DNA of 64,000 bases, taken from NCBI GenBank assembly GCA_029207755.1, contig JARCOQ010000002.1:86950087-87014086 (forward strand), written 5' to 3'. Under the pieces are notes generated by a model. It was not told the DNA's origin and did not search any database. It saw only the letters and a list, made by a program, of their open reading frames with translations. Within the stretch, counting starts at the first letter, position 1. Each line of letters starts with the position of its first letter. The position numbers and the translations under genes are program-made. Below are positions 13,180-26,029 of this stretch, in pieces. Source of the DNA: Chamaea fasciata. Taxonomy: Eukaryota > Chordata > Aves > Passeriformes > Sylviidae.

Positions 13180-13640
13180 GTGAATTTATCTTCTGTTACT
13201 TCATATAACTTAAACACAGCACTAGGTAACATGAGGAGGGAGTCTAGGCATAGAGCTGAAGATCAGATTGTGGCCTTGCCTTCAGCAGACCATCCCAGAG
13301 GATGCCAACCTCTGTACTCTCCCCAGCAACAGCATAGCTCTGCAGTGCCTTGCTCTCCTGACTGATCAGAAGGAGATGATGAGAATTTGTGTGAGATCAG
13401 CGAGATCAAGAGAGACCAGGGTCTTCATGAGGGTGATCCTGGCTTGTCCTGTCAAATTGCAGAGGCCTGGGGACCAGGGATCTTGAAGCTGGGTATAAGC
13501 CGAAGGTTGCACTTGAAAGCGGAGCTGCTTATGAAGGATGAACATAGTTAGGAGCTGAGGTGGTAAAGAAGTTATGGGTTTGTAATCTTGGTTTATAGAG
13601 CTGTATGGAGGATAGCAAGAGGGTGTGGCACCTTGCCACA
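13180..13640. other. GC-richer unclassified block with overlapping short frames
   Basis: Base composition rises here relative to the flanks, and open frames of 60-90 codons occur in two plus frames and one minus frame. None shows a recognisable domain and none is clearly splice-bounded. It may be an old repeat or unique DNA of higher GC. I do not call a gene. Confidence 0.3.
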
Positions 13641-16600
13641 TGATTTTGAAAGGTGACTCCTAGAAGCAAAACATTTGCCTTTTATCTAAGCTCTGTAAGT
13701 ACATAACAGAGAAAAACAAATGTAAGCTGGACCATTCCTGCCAAAGCACACTCTTTGGAGAGCAAATCCTCCTGCAGTGAAAGCTGACCCTCCTGAGAAG
13801 GCTGGAGATGTGGCAATCCTTCTGCATTAACAAGGCACTGTTAACCAAATACATAAATAAGCTGAAAACCACAAGAACAAAATCTCACTGTTTCCATATG
13901 TGTCTTGGCTATGTACCTTTTGTGGTTGTGCTGATGAAACTGCTGCATCTTATATGAAGTCTGTTAACTATGAGCATGACTACATTTCTTGTTGATTTTG
14001 ACACAATCCATGAAACCACCCAAAAAGACAGCCCTGAAAGGATGCCTAAGAAAGTTTTCACCTGTTTCAATTGGTAAGTTTCACATTGCCCCTGTGGGCA
14101 CTAGGGGAACATAGTAAAAGAAAGAGAAGTATCCCCAGTATGCCAAAAAAGATAGGAAAACACACTGGCAGGTTTCTATCCTATTACAGAGACATAACTG
14201 TAATTGTTCCAGCAAAGTGATGTTAACTACCAAAGAGGGACAGGAGCTCTCCAGAAACTTGGAGTCTGTCATGGAGAATGTTCATAATAAGAGAAGTAAG
14301 CCAACTTGTGCATTTACTTGGATATGACATCACTGACAGCCAATTAGAACGTTCCACTTGTGTCATTTCATAATAAAGAAAAGACTATTCAGCACTCACT
14401 GCATCAAAGAACACATGTCACAGAGATTTGCACAGAAATGGGTTGATTAATTTTTAATGAATTATACCAGGAGAAACTTCCTTGTATAAATTGCTGTGAG
14501 AATACCAGTGATAACCCATGCTTGAATAAAGAGTTTCTATACATGTGAATTCTACAACTACAGACTCACTGAGCAAAATTGAACAAAAAATTGTGCTACT
14601 CACCCTAGTCTATCCAGTTCATAGCAGCAGTAAAAGCAGCGTGGGGTGCACAGTAGTGCAGGTTTTAAAGACCATTTTATTCAATGGAAGTGTGCCCTGT
14701 AACTAGCAGAACGCTTTCCCACTGTCTTTGTTTTCACTTCAAGAGTGGATGTCACTCTTGAAAACAGGCCTTTGCTGAACATTGCCTTGTCTCAGCATAG
14801 CTTTTAAGTTCTATAACTCACCCTACCAGCTTTCACATTTTGTGACTGAATAGCCTTTTCTTTCGTGGCATCAGTCAACTGATACACAGACGAAATAGAG
14901 CGTCCTTCTGGACCAAAAATGTGCTGTAAAATGGCATTGTTTGTATTCCAAGGTGTGTAAAAGAAAAAGGCATTTCAATAATGATGTTAGGAAAACACCA
15001 GCTCTATGTGACCTGTGGAAAAGGCAGTAACTGACCCACTGTGGAGTGAGGCATGGAGCTCAGGTGCTACTGTCCATGTGTTTATAGACAAGTAGTCTTC
15101 AGACTCAAAGCAGGCCATTCACACTAGCCATGGATATTCTTGTCTTTGTGCAGATGGTGTCAAGCGCAGAACACACAAATAAGACTTTCTTAAAATTATC
15201 ACAAGTGCACCTCTTTGAGAAGTGAGCACATCCAGAGTTTGGTCAATTTCCAACATACATGATTCCTTTCAAGAGTTTGAGACCACCCATGTTTCAACAT
15301 GAAACAAAGATATTGTAAATTCTGAACTAACAGTTGATTTAAGCTGATTTGATGAAAGGCATGCAGTACTGACTTGATAGTTGGAGCTTAAAACAGTAAA
15401 GATGGACCTTTTCTATCTGTTGCGTACAAACTTTGGTTGTATAATAGTAAATCTACATGTGACCTCAGTTTCTACAAAATCAAAGGTATCAGGCACCTTC
15501 CTTAGTCCATGCTATACAAAGCCTACTCATGTTATTCTAGTCTGCTAATAGTGATTTTGAATTGGGATCTAGATTGTTGAAATGCAAGGAAAGTATGAAC
15601 AAAAATTCTTGTGTGCTTTTGATATTGAAATGAACTGGATAAAACCCGGGTGCTTATAGTTTTAAAACAGTTTTGTGCATTTAATATTTAGAGCAAGTGC
15701 CTGAAAAGCATTTTCTCTTTTAGTTCCTTGTCATATATGTTCAGGATTCATTATGTTACTTGGAGGCAACCAGGTGAATTTCCTCTGACTGTTGTTTGTG
15801 CTGATCAAGGAATGCCAACGAATAGTGAATTTTTATTTTAATTGATCTGACTGGAATGAGCTGCCACTCTTCTTTGCATATAAACATATCTCTGTATGGA
15901 GATTTTGGTTACATTTTGTGCTCAGAATAATTTAGGATTAAAGGAAGAATTGTGTGTTCAAATACAGGAAGAGTTTTCTCACTAATATATTTTATTCCTA
16001 AATCTAGCACTGCCATAAATCAGAGACGGAATGCCTTAGAGTGGCAACTGTAGAAAACAGAAGAAAAAAAAAGTCTCATTAAAATTAATGCATAGTACTC
16101 TATAGATGAAATTAAAAGCCAACAGGATCTCAATGCATTGCAATTGGCATTCCTGAATTAGCTGTTTCTATTACCACAAGTGAAAAATATTTGCAGTGAG
16201 AAATTTGCCTTTTTTATTTTACTACTATTCTTTGCATACAGTTTGCTATAGTTTTAAAATAGACAAGCAAAGAAAGAAAGATTTATTCGACCTACCTGTA
16301 AGCCTTGAAATATGTATTTAGCACAGCTGTTCTTTTGTGTTTAAACTCATCACAAAAATGCAGCTTTAATGTAACCCACCATTGATCTGCAGTAAGTGGA
16401 AACAAAATCTCTCCTTAATTAGTATCATCCAATCACTTTTTTACATTTCTACAGAACACACACTGTGAACTGTTTAATGGACTATTATTTAGAAGAGTGG
16501 CAAAGAGCTTGCAAAAAAAAAAAAGGGCATATAGTGAAAATAAAAACTAGCTGTGTCAATGAAAAATGTGTTGCAAAATAATGGAAAAAAAGATGTTTCA

Positions 16601-19600
16601 TTAAGATGGGCTTCACTGGCATTTTACTGTATAGATGAACACTGCTCCAATTACTGCCAACAATGGAGAAAGAGATAGAGAGATATAGATTCATTACTTT
16701 CAACACCCTTAACTGTCTACCCCTGAATTCGCTTATCTGTTCCTTTTTCTACAGGACCTGTGTGGAGGGGGGAAGGAATAAACAAAGAACTGAGTAGAGT
16801 GAATGTGTCACAAATTACCACAAACACACTGTGACTCAATGCACTTTTCATTTCTCTCCTCATTAACTGTGTCTTGCTCAAAATGAGAGACTGGGTCTAA
16901 ACATAATCAAGTCCTACAGATAACAATTGACTTGACTGCTGGGGCAGTCATCACCTTCTAGCTACTGGGAAATAAATTTAGAAATAAAATGAGTTAAAAT
17001 AAAATTCACTCTGCTCTCTTTTCTGTGCTCAGATAATTTGAAGGCCATCAAGGCCTGCAGAAACAATCCATCTCTCTGTGAAAAGGAAAGCAGCCTGTGC
17101 CACTACCAATAAGGCATGTCTTTAGTGTTATCAAGAGTAAGTATAATTACACAGTGGAAAGGCCATCAAAGTGTCTTGGGTGCTGGTATTTTTTTCCTGA
17201 GGTCTTCATCAATAGTGCTGTTGGAGTAAAAAGAATAAGTGGGGGGGGGGAAGGGAAAAAAAATAATATCTTCCAGATTGGTGTGACTGACCTGCAGTCT
17301 AGTAGAGCACATTATAATTTGAGAGCAGTAGGATGATTCAATAAAAATTTTGCTGTCTTCCACTTTAAATCAGGAAGGATTAATTTCAAGAATCTGTGTG
17401 GACACTCTTGTGATCTTGGTTGTGTCAGTACTGAAATTTATTTTCTAAGAGGCTAAAGGACTTCCTGTTGCAGCATATTTGTACTTGCCAAGGCTCTCTC
17501 CTTACCTCTAATAACAATGCATTTCTGAGAGGCAGATTTCTGTCTGGCAAAGGGGAGGTAGGACTATCCTTTTCTGTTGAACATTCACCCTAGTCTTGCA
17601 CTTTTTATTTGGCTAGAACATGAGTGAAGTTAATTTGTTTGCTATATTTCTATCAAGAGAAGCCACACCCTGATGTACAGGTTTTAGTGGAATGCTGTTC
17701 AGTAAAATACATACACAACATGTCTGACACTGTTTCACAAGATGGGAATTCAGAGCTTTATGCCTGAGACATGGCCTGTGGTGCCTTGCTCTGATTAGTA
17801 ATGTTGTTCTTGCAAGGAGTACCCCTGATCTCTGGGGAGGAGTGTGCATGAGCCAGTCAGAGGAAGACCTGGGTGTATGTGTAGAGTTAGTGCAAGCGGG
17901 CTTGCTAGCTGATTATCTAATAATGAAACTACTTATAAGAACAGAGAATAACCCCAAACCTAGCTATTAACTTGCTTCTGGAAGTCTTCTGTTTAATTAA
18001 AACAATGTTAGTAGCTGTGGTATAAGTCCTGAAGATAATCACCAAGTCTGATAGTGAAAAACAATCATGTAAACATCAGTGTCCCCAGAAATCATGTTGT
18101 TCTTGGAACTTTCCTTTTCTGTGGCTACTACATCTGGAAATCACAGTGTCCAAAATGATTGTAACTGTTTACTCTAGGGCATATTAGATCATTGAAAAGC
18201 TTTAACCATTCAGAGGACATTTAAGTCTGCCTCAGTGGTTTGTTTCTACTGTTCACAACATGAATATGCTTTCCAAACCTCAGTTTTATTAGATTTATTA
18301 CAAGAAACAAGATTAATTGGGCTGTACTGCTTTGAAAAAATTCTGGTTCTTAAATAATAATTATAGATTTCCTGGAGTCCGAAAGAACTGAAGTAGAGCA
18401 GATCCAGCAATGTGGCCAAACATAACAAATTGAGAGGAGTGAGAGTGAAGAAGTATGACTGAGAGAATGCAAATGTGAAATCTCCCTGATATATATTCTT
18501 CTAAAGCTTCAAGTTTTTATTGGCTAACTGGAAAAGTATTTTCTTTTTTTTAGATTTTTTTGGATACCAGTGTTGCCTGGAATCTGGGGGCAAAGGGTGT
18601 GAGGTCTTTTTGTTAAAAGTGACTAAAGTCTTGCTTATGACAGTGAGTCCTGAAGATTAAAGGGTCTGGCCTGCCCAGATCTAGCTGAACTGAGAATCAA
18701 CAGCACAGATTGACCCATAAGTTCTGCTCCTGAGGAAATTGGGATGCACAACACTGGGAAATGGTTGAACCTCTGCCTTTATTTAGCTGTTCCATTGTAC
18801 TGTCTGAAAGGACACACTAACTGGAACACATGAGAGCATGTCAGCTGCGTTCCCCCTAGAATATGTCTTTATTGCTGTCACAGAAGTAGTAGAGATACAA
18901 TGTCAGGGTAGTGCATAGACACTAAGTTAGTGATAAAGGAGGTGACTTCAGACAGTAGATGAATGGGAACTGCAGCTGTACTGATCCCACAAAAGCTGTG
19001 TTAGGCTGTGTAGTTGCTCTTGTGACTGAGGTGTATAACTTAGTACAGTCTAAGCTTCACTGGTTTTTAGCACATAAAACAAGCAAGCAAGATTAAAGAA
19101 TTTTATGTTTTGTTACATTGACCCTTCCAAAAAGTAGATTTGTATTTTCTAATCCACTTTTTCTATAGTGTTGGAAGGCCATTTATGCTGCAGAATTTTT
19201 GTTCTAGCAAGTAACTGAGACATAAATCCAGTTAATATCAGATGAAACTGGTTCAGACACAACAGAAAGAAACTCAATAAAAATAAGGTAAGTCTTTTTT
19301 ATGTGTAATCATAACCTCTTAACAATAAAATTCCTCACACAAGTGATGAATTCTCTATCTTCTTGAATCAGAAATCTGTGATTCCATGCAGGATTAGTGG
19401 GCACGAATAGAGTCCTTCCATTTAGTGCTCTGTTTAAGGTCCAATTAACCAAATAAGCAGTGAAAGCAGTTCCAAAATCGCGTGGCTTCCTGCCACTCTC
19501 ACAGATAAGCACGATGCAGAGACGCCTCTAAATTTACCTGAACTGAAGATGAGGCACAGCAGATACCCATGTTACTGGAGCCTGTCTCTTCCAACTGTCC

Positions 19601-19870
19601 CTGTGGAGCATGTCTGACAACTGCCCTTCTCCTTTTTTTTTTGCTGGCTAACATGGCTGTAACCTGTAAAACATGGCACTGCTGTTCTAAAGGTGAATGG
19701 CAGTGGGCTCCACTAGCATTTCAACTTTCCCATCTCTATGTCATGGTCATGAGTGAGAAAGTAGACTAAATAGAGAAAAACAGTTTTGAACTGAGTAATT
19801 ATTCTTCTCCATCTGTTTTAAATACTATTCTACAGTATTTAAAAGACACATAGATTTATTGCCTTAGAAT
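13641..19870. other. AT-rich non-coding DNA, no gene seen
   Basis: About 6.2 kb with no open frame above 80 codons and no confident mobile element. A perfect inverted repeat at 14738-14762 and short G- and A-rich tracts (for example near 17240-17265) are the only structured items. Confidence 0.55.
14738..14762. repeat. Perfect 10-bp inverted repeat
   Basis: TTCAAGAGTG and CACTCTTGAA form a perfect 10-bp stem around the 5-nt loop GATGT. No U-rich stretch or other RNA gene signature follows, so a function is not implied. Confidence 0.75.
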
Positions 19871-19879
19871 GAAGAGTAA

Positions 19880-19968
19880 TGGCAGGGTTGGCAGTGTTTG
19901 GTCAATGATTGTTGGACTGTTTGATTTTAAAGGTCCTTTCCAAACTAATTTATTCTATAACTCTATGT
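19880..19968 (+). mobile_element. CR1 LINE 3'-end fragment
   Basis: The segment contains a diverged GTTGGACTGTTTGATTTTAA, then AGGTCCTTTCCAAACTAATT and TATTCTATAACTCTATG. This matches the plus-strand layout of the CR1 3' end: the TTGGACTAGATGATCTT-like block, then AGGTC..TTCCAACC, then ATTCTATG terminal repeats. It is strongly diverged, so the insertion is old. Its orientation is opposite to that of the fragments at 7.3 and 27.2 kb. Confidence 0.75.
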
Positions 19969-21002
19969 AACTGATACTCTTTCCAGTATTCATGTTTTCG
20001 AAGTTTTCCTGAAGTTTGGAGTACACCAATACTTTAGTTATGTTTGAGATTGTTTATTTACCCAAAGGTCTGTTCTGGGCAGACAAACAGCAGGAGGGTC
20101 ATTTATGATCCATATACATCATTATGTTCCCAAGAATCCAGAAATCACCGAACATGGCTTCCAAGCAAAGTTAAATAAAAACATAGGTATTTCTTCACGA
20201 TCAGTATTCATAAATATAAATGGTCTGTATCATTTGCAGTTTTTCCATGGGAGTATTATTTGGTATAGCTTCATGCTGTGCCGAATTTGTGGGTTTTTAG
20301 ATTATTGCTTTTCAGAAAAATCTGGTTTTGGCACACACATACAAACACACAAATTGGAAAGGGAAATATTTACACTGTGAAATTAAACTTGTTCACATCT
20401 TCAATGATGATTTATTAAAGAAAAGTATATGGCAAACCACAGAATAGTGACATGTACCCTGGGTTTTATATTCCCTGTATGAAACAACCACAAAACTCAT
20501 TTGAAAACAAATAGTACAATAAAGACTTAAAAAAGAAAATGAAGCATTTGCATGTATAAAATACCTCATACAATACATCTTCATTCTGAAAGACTAAAGA
20601 GAACAAAATGTTTCTCCAAATAGCTTTTCAAGGGCATTATTTTTTATGGCCAGGATGTTTCTGTTTCTGTAGGCACCTATAATATGCTGTTGGATTACTT
20701 CATTGAGCGGCTGTTAGATTAAGTACAATACAATACTATCAGTGTTGAAGTATTCAGTGGACAATGAAAGTTCAACATGAAAAAAAAAAGTAAACAACAG
20801 GGAAGTTATAGCTTGTTTTGTGGCAGGGTGGAGAAAGCAAAGCAGTGAAAAGGACTAGACAATAAATTTGCTGCTTTTATTTGTATGTTTTATTATGCTA
20901 TCCACTTATATGTAAAATTTATTATTAAAGATCATATGGTTTATGCTAGACAGTTTTTGCTCATTTTATGGTCAAATTCCTGTATAGATATAGGCATCTG
21001 AA

Positions 21003-21101
<99 letters not shown>

Positions 21102-23300
21102 TCTGTTAATTAAAATAAATCCATTTGTGGCCAGTGGAGACTAATTCATAGTTTAAAGTTGGAATTCATCTGACCTTCTTGGAGGACTTTGTGGAACACA
21201 AGCTGAAATAGGCATCTGTTTCCTCTAAGAAAAGTCTAGTCTGAACAGCTCACCTGTAGATACCTACATGAAGAAGTATCCTGGTCCCACTGTCTGCTAC
21301 GATACACAAAACAGGCGTGCTGTGAATGTAGATACAAAGGGAATAAGACACAAAAAAAAAATACTAGACATTAGCAGGAAAAACTGGATTGCAGAAAGAC
21401 TTGAATGTTAGGATAGCTTTTGACTGCTGAAAAATTATAGCATGTGTAAGTCTCCAGGCATGTCTGGTGTTCTCTAAAGCAAATGTTTCTCAGCATCTCT
21501 GAACAGTACTGGAAGGTCCCACTGTGAAATAATTATCAGCCTGGCTACAACACTCTCAGTTTTCTAGCCAGAATCTGAAGGAGAAGGACAATTATGAAGG
21601 GCCAACTCTGGTTGTTGCCAGAAGAGACACTAGGGCAGAAAACACCAACAAAAAGGATTAGTATCCAGGTTGGCAGCAAGAAATAGTATAGTGTTACTAG
21701 TAGGGTGGAAGGGAAGAAAATTATGAAAGTCTTCTAAAACCTGCTAATTTGTCTGGAATAAAATTGTCGTAACATTGTGTGGCAGTTTTTTTATTAGTTT
21801 AAAAATCTAAAATGTGAACAACTTGCTTTCCTGCATAACACTGATAGGAAGTGATAGAAAAGGGAGTTACGAAAGGAAGAAATTTGAGTGCAGAGTACAG
21901 TGCAATAGTTTTTCAAGGTCAATGTAATTTCTCTTTCTAAACATGTTTGTTGCACAAAGTCGAATAGGAATATCAGAGGCTTGTATTTCCATCTGTTTGC
22001 TTAAAACCAGGTCTGTGCTCCAGCATGAACAGGCAAAGCTCTGATGAGCTAGAAGCACTTTGGTTCACGATGCACCCTCTAACAATGCCATAGTATGCTG
22101 ATTTCCTTATGATAATTGTTAAGGGTTTTATAAGTTTTAATAGTCATCACATGGTCACAAGATGATTTTATGAAACTTTGTTCATTAGTCTCAGCAAAGC
22201 ACTGCAGCACAAGTAGGAATTTCTAATTGAGTTTAGTAATAGGCTGAAAAGGTAGTTATCACACAAAGCAAATACAAAAGCAGTGTAAAGGATTTTATTT
22301 TGTTTAGAATTGAAATCTGGCAGCAGTTTTATCCCAAGTCTTAAAGAAACGTATAGTAAGCATTTAAATCAGTGTACCCATGAACTGCTGAGATCAAAAG
22401 TTAGCAGTGGCATTATTTGTGAAATATGAGTGACCTTTGTGAATCCATTTCAAGGCTCAGGTAGTCGAGAATTGATTGAGATTACTCCTCATTTATGGAC
22501 AGAGGTGAATAAGGGCAATAGGTGCCTTGGCATAAGACTTATCAGTGCCTAACTAGAAAACTGATTCTGACAACACTATCAACTGGGAACAAATCCCTGA
22601 GTTTTACCAGTAGGGTTCACCTTCAGACTCAGAAACCTAGGTTAATTTACCTAAATGCAAGTGTCTACGATATGCTAATGGCTAAGCCTCTTAAAGAGTA
22701 TAAGCCTGGGGTACAGCTCAGATGTTCAACCATATTCAGCTAATGATGTTTAGGCATGCTAGAATACCTAAGATATCTGCCTAGGCTTGACAGATGGAAC
22801 AGAAGAGTTGAGGTCTACTGGACTAATAGCAACTGGCAAGGAAAGCTATCAGGGCACCTCAAATGCATCTGTCTAGGCAAATAAACTGAGCTGTTAGTCA
22901 GAAAGGCTCAGTTAACTCAGTGTAAAGGAAACATCTCATTTGGTAAACCAAAGAGCTCTCTAGACTCACCTGACCGTGTTGACGAGGCTTTGAATTACTA
23001 TGGTGGGAAGCCAGTCTTCCACCTCACATACAGATACTTTTAGACCTCTAAATTCAGGTCTCTGGATGTGGAACTAAACCAGACCTTGAAGATCTATAAA
23101 ATTTATGTTTTCTTAGAAACAACTTAGTAAATTAGCAGGCCAGAAAAGTCTAAACTCTACATGTGCCAAACCTTATCAAGATGATATTTTTTCAGAATTC
23201 TCTGGTAAGAAAACTCTCACAGGCCCACTCAGGTGCCTGTGGAATGGGACCCAGTATGCTGTGACAGCTGGCTTTGTTCAAAGCAAAATTGAAGAAAAAA
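19969..23300. other. AT-rich non-coding DNA, no gene seen
   Basis: Apart from the TA tract at 21004-21098, this is anonymous AT-rich DNA. The longest plus frame is about 91 codons (20105-20380), with no recognisable domain and no intron signals around it. Confidence 0.55.
21004..21098. repeat. (TA)n microsatellite, interrupted
   Basis: Two long TA arrays (about 52 and 37 bases) are separated by a short GATGTG interruption. The whole tract is nearly self-complementary and could form cruciforms or hairpins. Length is likely to vary between alleles. Confidence 0.95.
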
Positions 23301-23307
23301 AATGTGC

Positions 23308-23328
23308 TGCTACTACTACCACTACTAT

Positions 23329-23378
<50 letters not shown>

Positions 23379-23395
23379 CTCCTCCTCATTCCCTC
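23308..23395. repeat. (TAC)n / (CTC)n trinucleotide microsatellite
   Basis: An array of TAC units, imperfect at its left end with CAC and TAT variants, passes into about four CTC/TCC units on the right. It produces artefactual open frames of poly-Tyr on the plus strand and poly-Ser on the minus strand, which I do not treat as coding. Confidence 0.95.
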
Positions 23396-24229
23396 TGTAT
23401 AATGTACAAGAACGGTCACGGGGTGTAGTGTATGGAAGGACTGGGATTGAGACAAAGCTTCTATATAAATGGGGGTTAGTTTATCTTATCACAAATATCA
23501 GGTTTGAGGCTTCACTTCTGATATATAGCAGGAAATAGGTACCCGATTTTGGTACCCAAATCCTTCAGGCTATCAACCTTACAATAGTGTGCACTCATGA
23601 CTTCTTAACATAGAAAGAAGGGTTTACCAAATCTTACACAGGAATGTGTCTGGCTTTTTTATAGAACTTGGACATGAGAGAGCTTTTAACCTGGCCTGAG
23701 GAAATTTCAAATTCCTGGGTCTGTAGCATGAATATATCCAATGCAGGTCCAAAACTCTGAAATTTACATGTTTTTCCACTAGCTCATGAAGTCATCAGAT
23801 TTTAATGACCCACTGTTTTGTCAAGGACATATACAGGCTTTCTTTCTTCAGATTATATGAATCAGTTACCTGCCAAAAACAATCAGGATAATGTTGTGGC
23901 TAAATGTGCCATGTACTAAATGTGATATTTACAATAACACTCGTAACTATGACAAGAGCTTTATACCCAGGCTATGAACCAATGAACCCTTTGCAACATT
24001 TTTTTGTGTTACTGCGCTTTTAATTATGTAATTCAGAAAATGAAAAACAATGCCAGATTTCCATAAAAAGTAGACATCCACGCATTGATAATCTACAAAG
24101 GCCTAATTAATTCAGTATCTCTAGGGTATGTCATAACTTACAGGTCTAAAATTATGAGGAATTACCTTGTTAAAGTCTTTTGAATCTGACTACAGGTGTT
24201 CTAGTAGTGCTCCAGTAAGAGAGTTATTC

Positions 24230-24480
24230 AAATCCCATTCCCATTTCTGGTGGAATTTTTATCGTTTGTGTGGCTATGTTTTGCCAACAAAAAATGAGAA
24301 AAGAGAAGACTCTGTTCACATTCATCTGTGGGGATTCAGCAATTAAATCAATTTGATTAACCAAAGACCCATTCTGCTGTGTATTTACATACTGTAATTA
24401 CGAATTGGCAAATAGCGGGAAAAGTGGGAGCGTGGGATAGCGTGTTTTTATATCAGTTGTTCCAATACAACGCCTGTAAT
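24230..24480. promoter_or_regulatory. Candidate conserved non-coding element
   Basis: This low-repeat AT-rich stretch carries dense TAATTA-, AATTAA- and TTTGATTAAC-like words, which are common in homeodomain-bound enhancers. It is followed by a short run of retained CpGs (TAGCGGGAAA, GAGCGTGGGATAGCGTG). Retained CpG in AT-rich bird DNA hints at constraint or low germline methylation. This is inference from texture only; no alignment was possible. Confidence 0.22.
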
Positions 24481-25844
24481 ACTTCTAAATAAGCAGTGAG
24501 ATCTATTCACTGTCTCAGCACTCCAAATGGGTCAGATGAAGCAGTATTTTTAATGGGATTTGGGCTGTCTGACATTTCACATTCTTTTAAATGTAGCAAA
24601 TGCTTAAAATCCAGTACTACAACTCCTGAGAATTGTTCTGTCTCATCTTTTTTAGTCTATATTTTCTTCTTCTCTACTACCAATATAACAGTCTGTTTAT
24701 TTCAGACTTGCCAAACATCCAGGTTTGATCAAATCTGTTTGATTTCCAGGGTGTTTGGTTGAGCTCAGATTGTAGCTTGGTCAACTGAAAATTGAGTAAT
24801 GTCTGTGTTGAAGGTGGCTGTGAGGAGACAAACTGACAGGTTAAATCAGCAAGGACGGCAGTCTGAAAGCTCAGCTGTCAGGCTCTGACTGGGTGGCCTC
24901 ACATGTGCTTCCAGTCCAAGCTAAGGAAGGAGCATTTTAGTGCACCTAAAGGAACACAACTAGTCCATACACTGAACAGCCCTGTAGCATCTCAGGCACC
25001 TGCAAGGGTCAGACACCACACCTTCGCATATGGATAAAAATGTATGGAGCATTTTAATTTCCTCCCAGCTACTTGGTCATTGATCAAGTGTAACTGCTGA
25101 GAGAAGGAAAATCTGGACTGATGAAGTGCTAGCATACACATCCATGCAAATAAATGATCAATAGAGCTGCATCATGCCAAAACACAGGAGTCTTGCTTAA
25201 CACATAACCCCCAGTTATTGAAACAACTCTGTCTTTACCACAGAAGACAGTCTCTTTGTTCAACTCTGAATTGCTATAAAAATGAGCTCCAATTTGAACA
25301 GATAGCACTAACACTGATATTAATGTAGAATTTTGTATCTCCCAAATGAAAAAGTGGCAATTCTCAGTGATTTTTTGCATTTATCAACATATGTTTCTAA
25401 TATACAATATCTTTACTTACATATATATATAAAAGTTAATTATTCTACTATTTATGTACCCTATTAATTTATACATCTGTCTAGATTTAAGATAAAAATC
25501 ACAATATTTATTTGATTTAAAAAGGTTTTGGAGAAACCACCACGTCTGTTTCAATAGGTAATTTTCATTTACTCTTAAAAATCAGAGATTATTTTCAGTT
25601 TGTATTTATGTAGCTTCAGTTCCTTCTTATTATGCCTTTATCTACTAGATTAAAGACTTCATTACAAGAAGTAATGCAGGTAATTTCAAACTGTTGTCAT
25701 GTTACTTCTTAACCTTTTTATGTAAAGGAAACAGATTTACCTATTTACAATAAGGTAGGTTTTCCAGACCTCATATAATTTATTTTTTCAATCTTCGTCA
25801 ATTTAACAACAACATTTTTTAATGAAGGTGAAAGGTCTGGGCAC

Positions 25845-25960
25845 AAACCCTTCTCAGAATCTTCAGTTCCCACTGATGATTCATCTGGAAGTCCTCACTC
25901 CACGTGTGGAGTAAGCACCTCGTTTCTGAAAGACTGGGCTTGTGCCAGACATTGTTAAGT
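25845..25960. repeat. Possible ancient amniote repeat remnant
   Basis: The phrases CAGAATCTTCAGTTCCCACT and a mirrored partner ending AAAGACTGGGC resemble an old, self-complementary amniote interspersed repeat with CAGGATCAGGCCC-like ends. It contains a small perfect palindromic core, ACTCCAC-GT-GTGGAGT, at 25897-25912, which includes an E-box CACGTG. The similarity is weak and the family is not named. Confidence 0.28.
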
Positions 25961-25997
25961 TACCATTTATGTCATTCAAATGGACCTGCTGCTCAGA

Positions 25998-26029
25998 ATG
26001 CTAATGTAAATGACCGCTTACATTAGCAT
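25998..26029. repeat. Perfect 12-bp inverted repeat
   Basis: ATGCTAATGTAA and TTACATTAGCAT form a perfect 12-bp stem around the loop ATGACCGC. Each arm contains an ATGCTAAT word, one mismatch from the POU octamer ATGCAAAT. It could be a paired factor site, the remnant of a small palindromic transposon, or a non-coding RNA hairpin. A 12-bp stem is short for a microRNA precursor. Confidence 0.75.

Noticed and set aside
23192..23538. Poly-Ser and poly-Tyr open frames near 23.3 kb
   Set aside because: They are produced by the TAC trinucleotide array. There is no flanking coding sequence.
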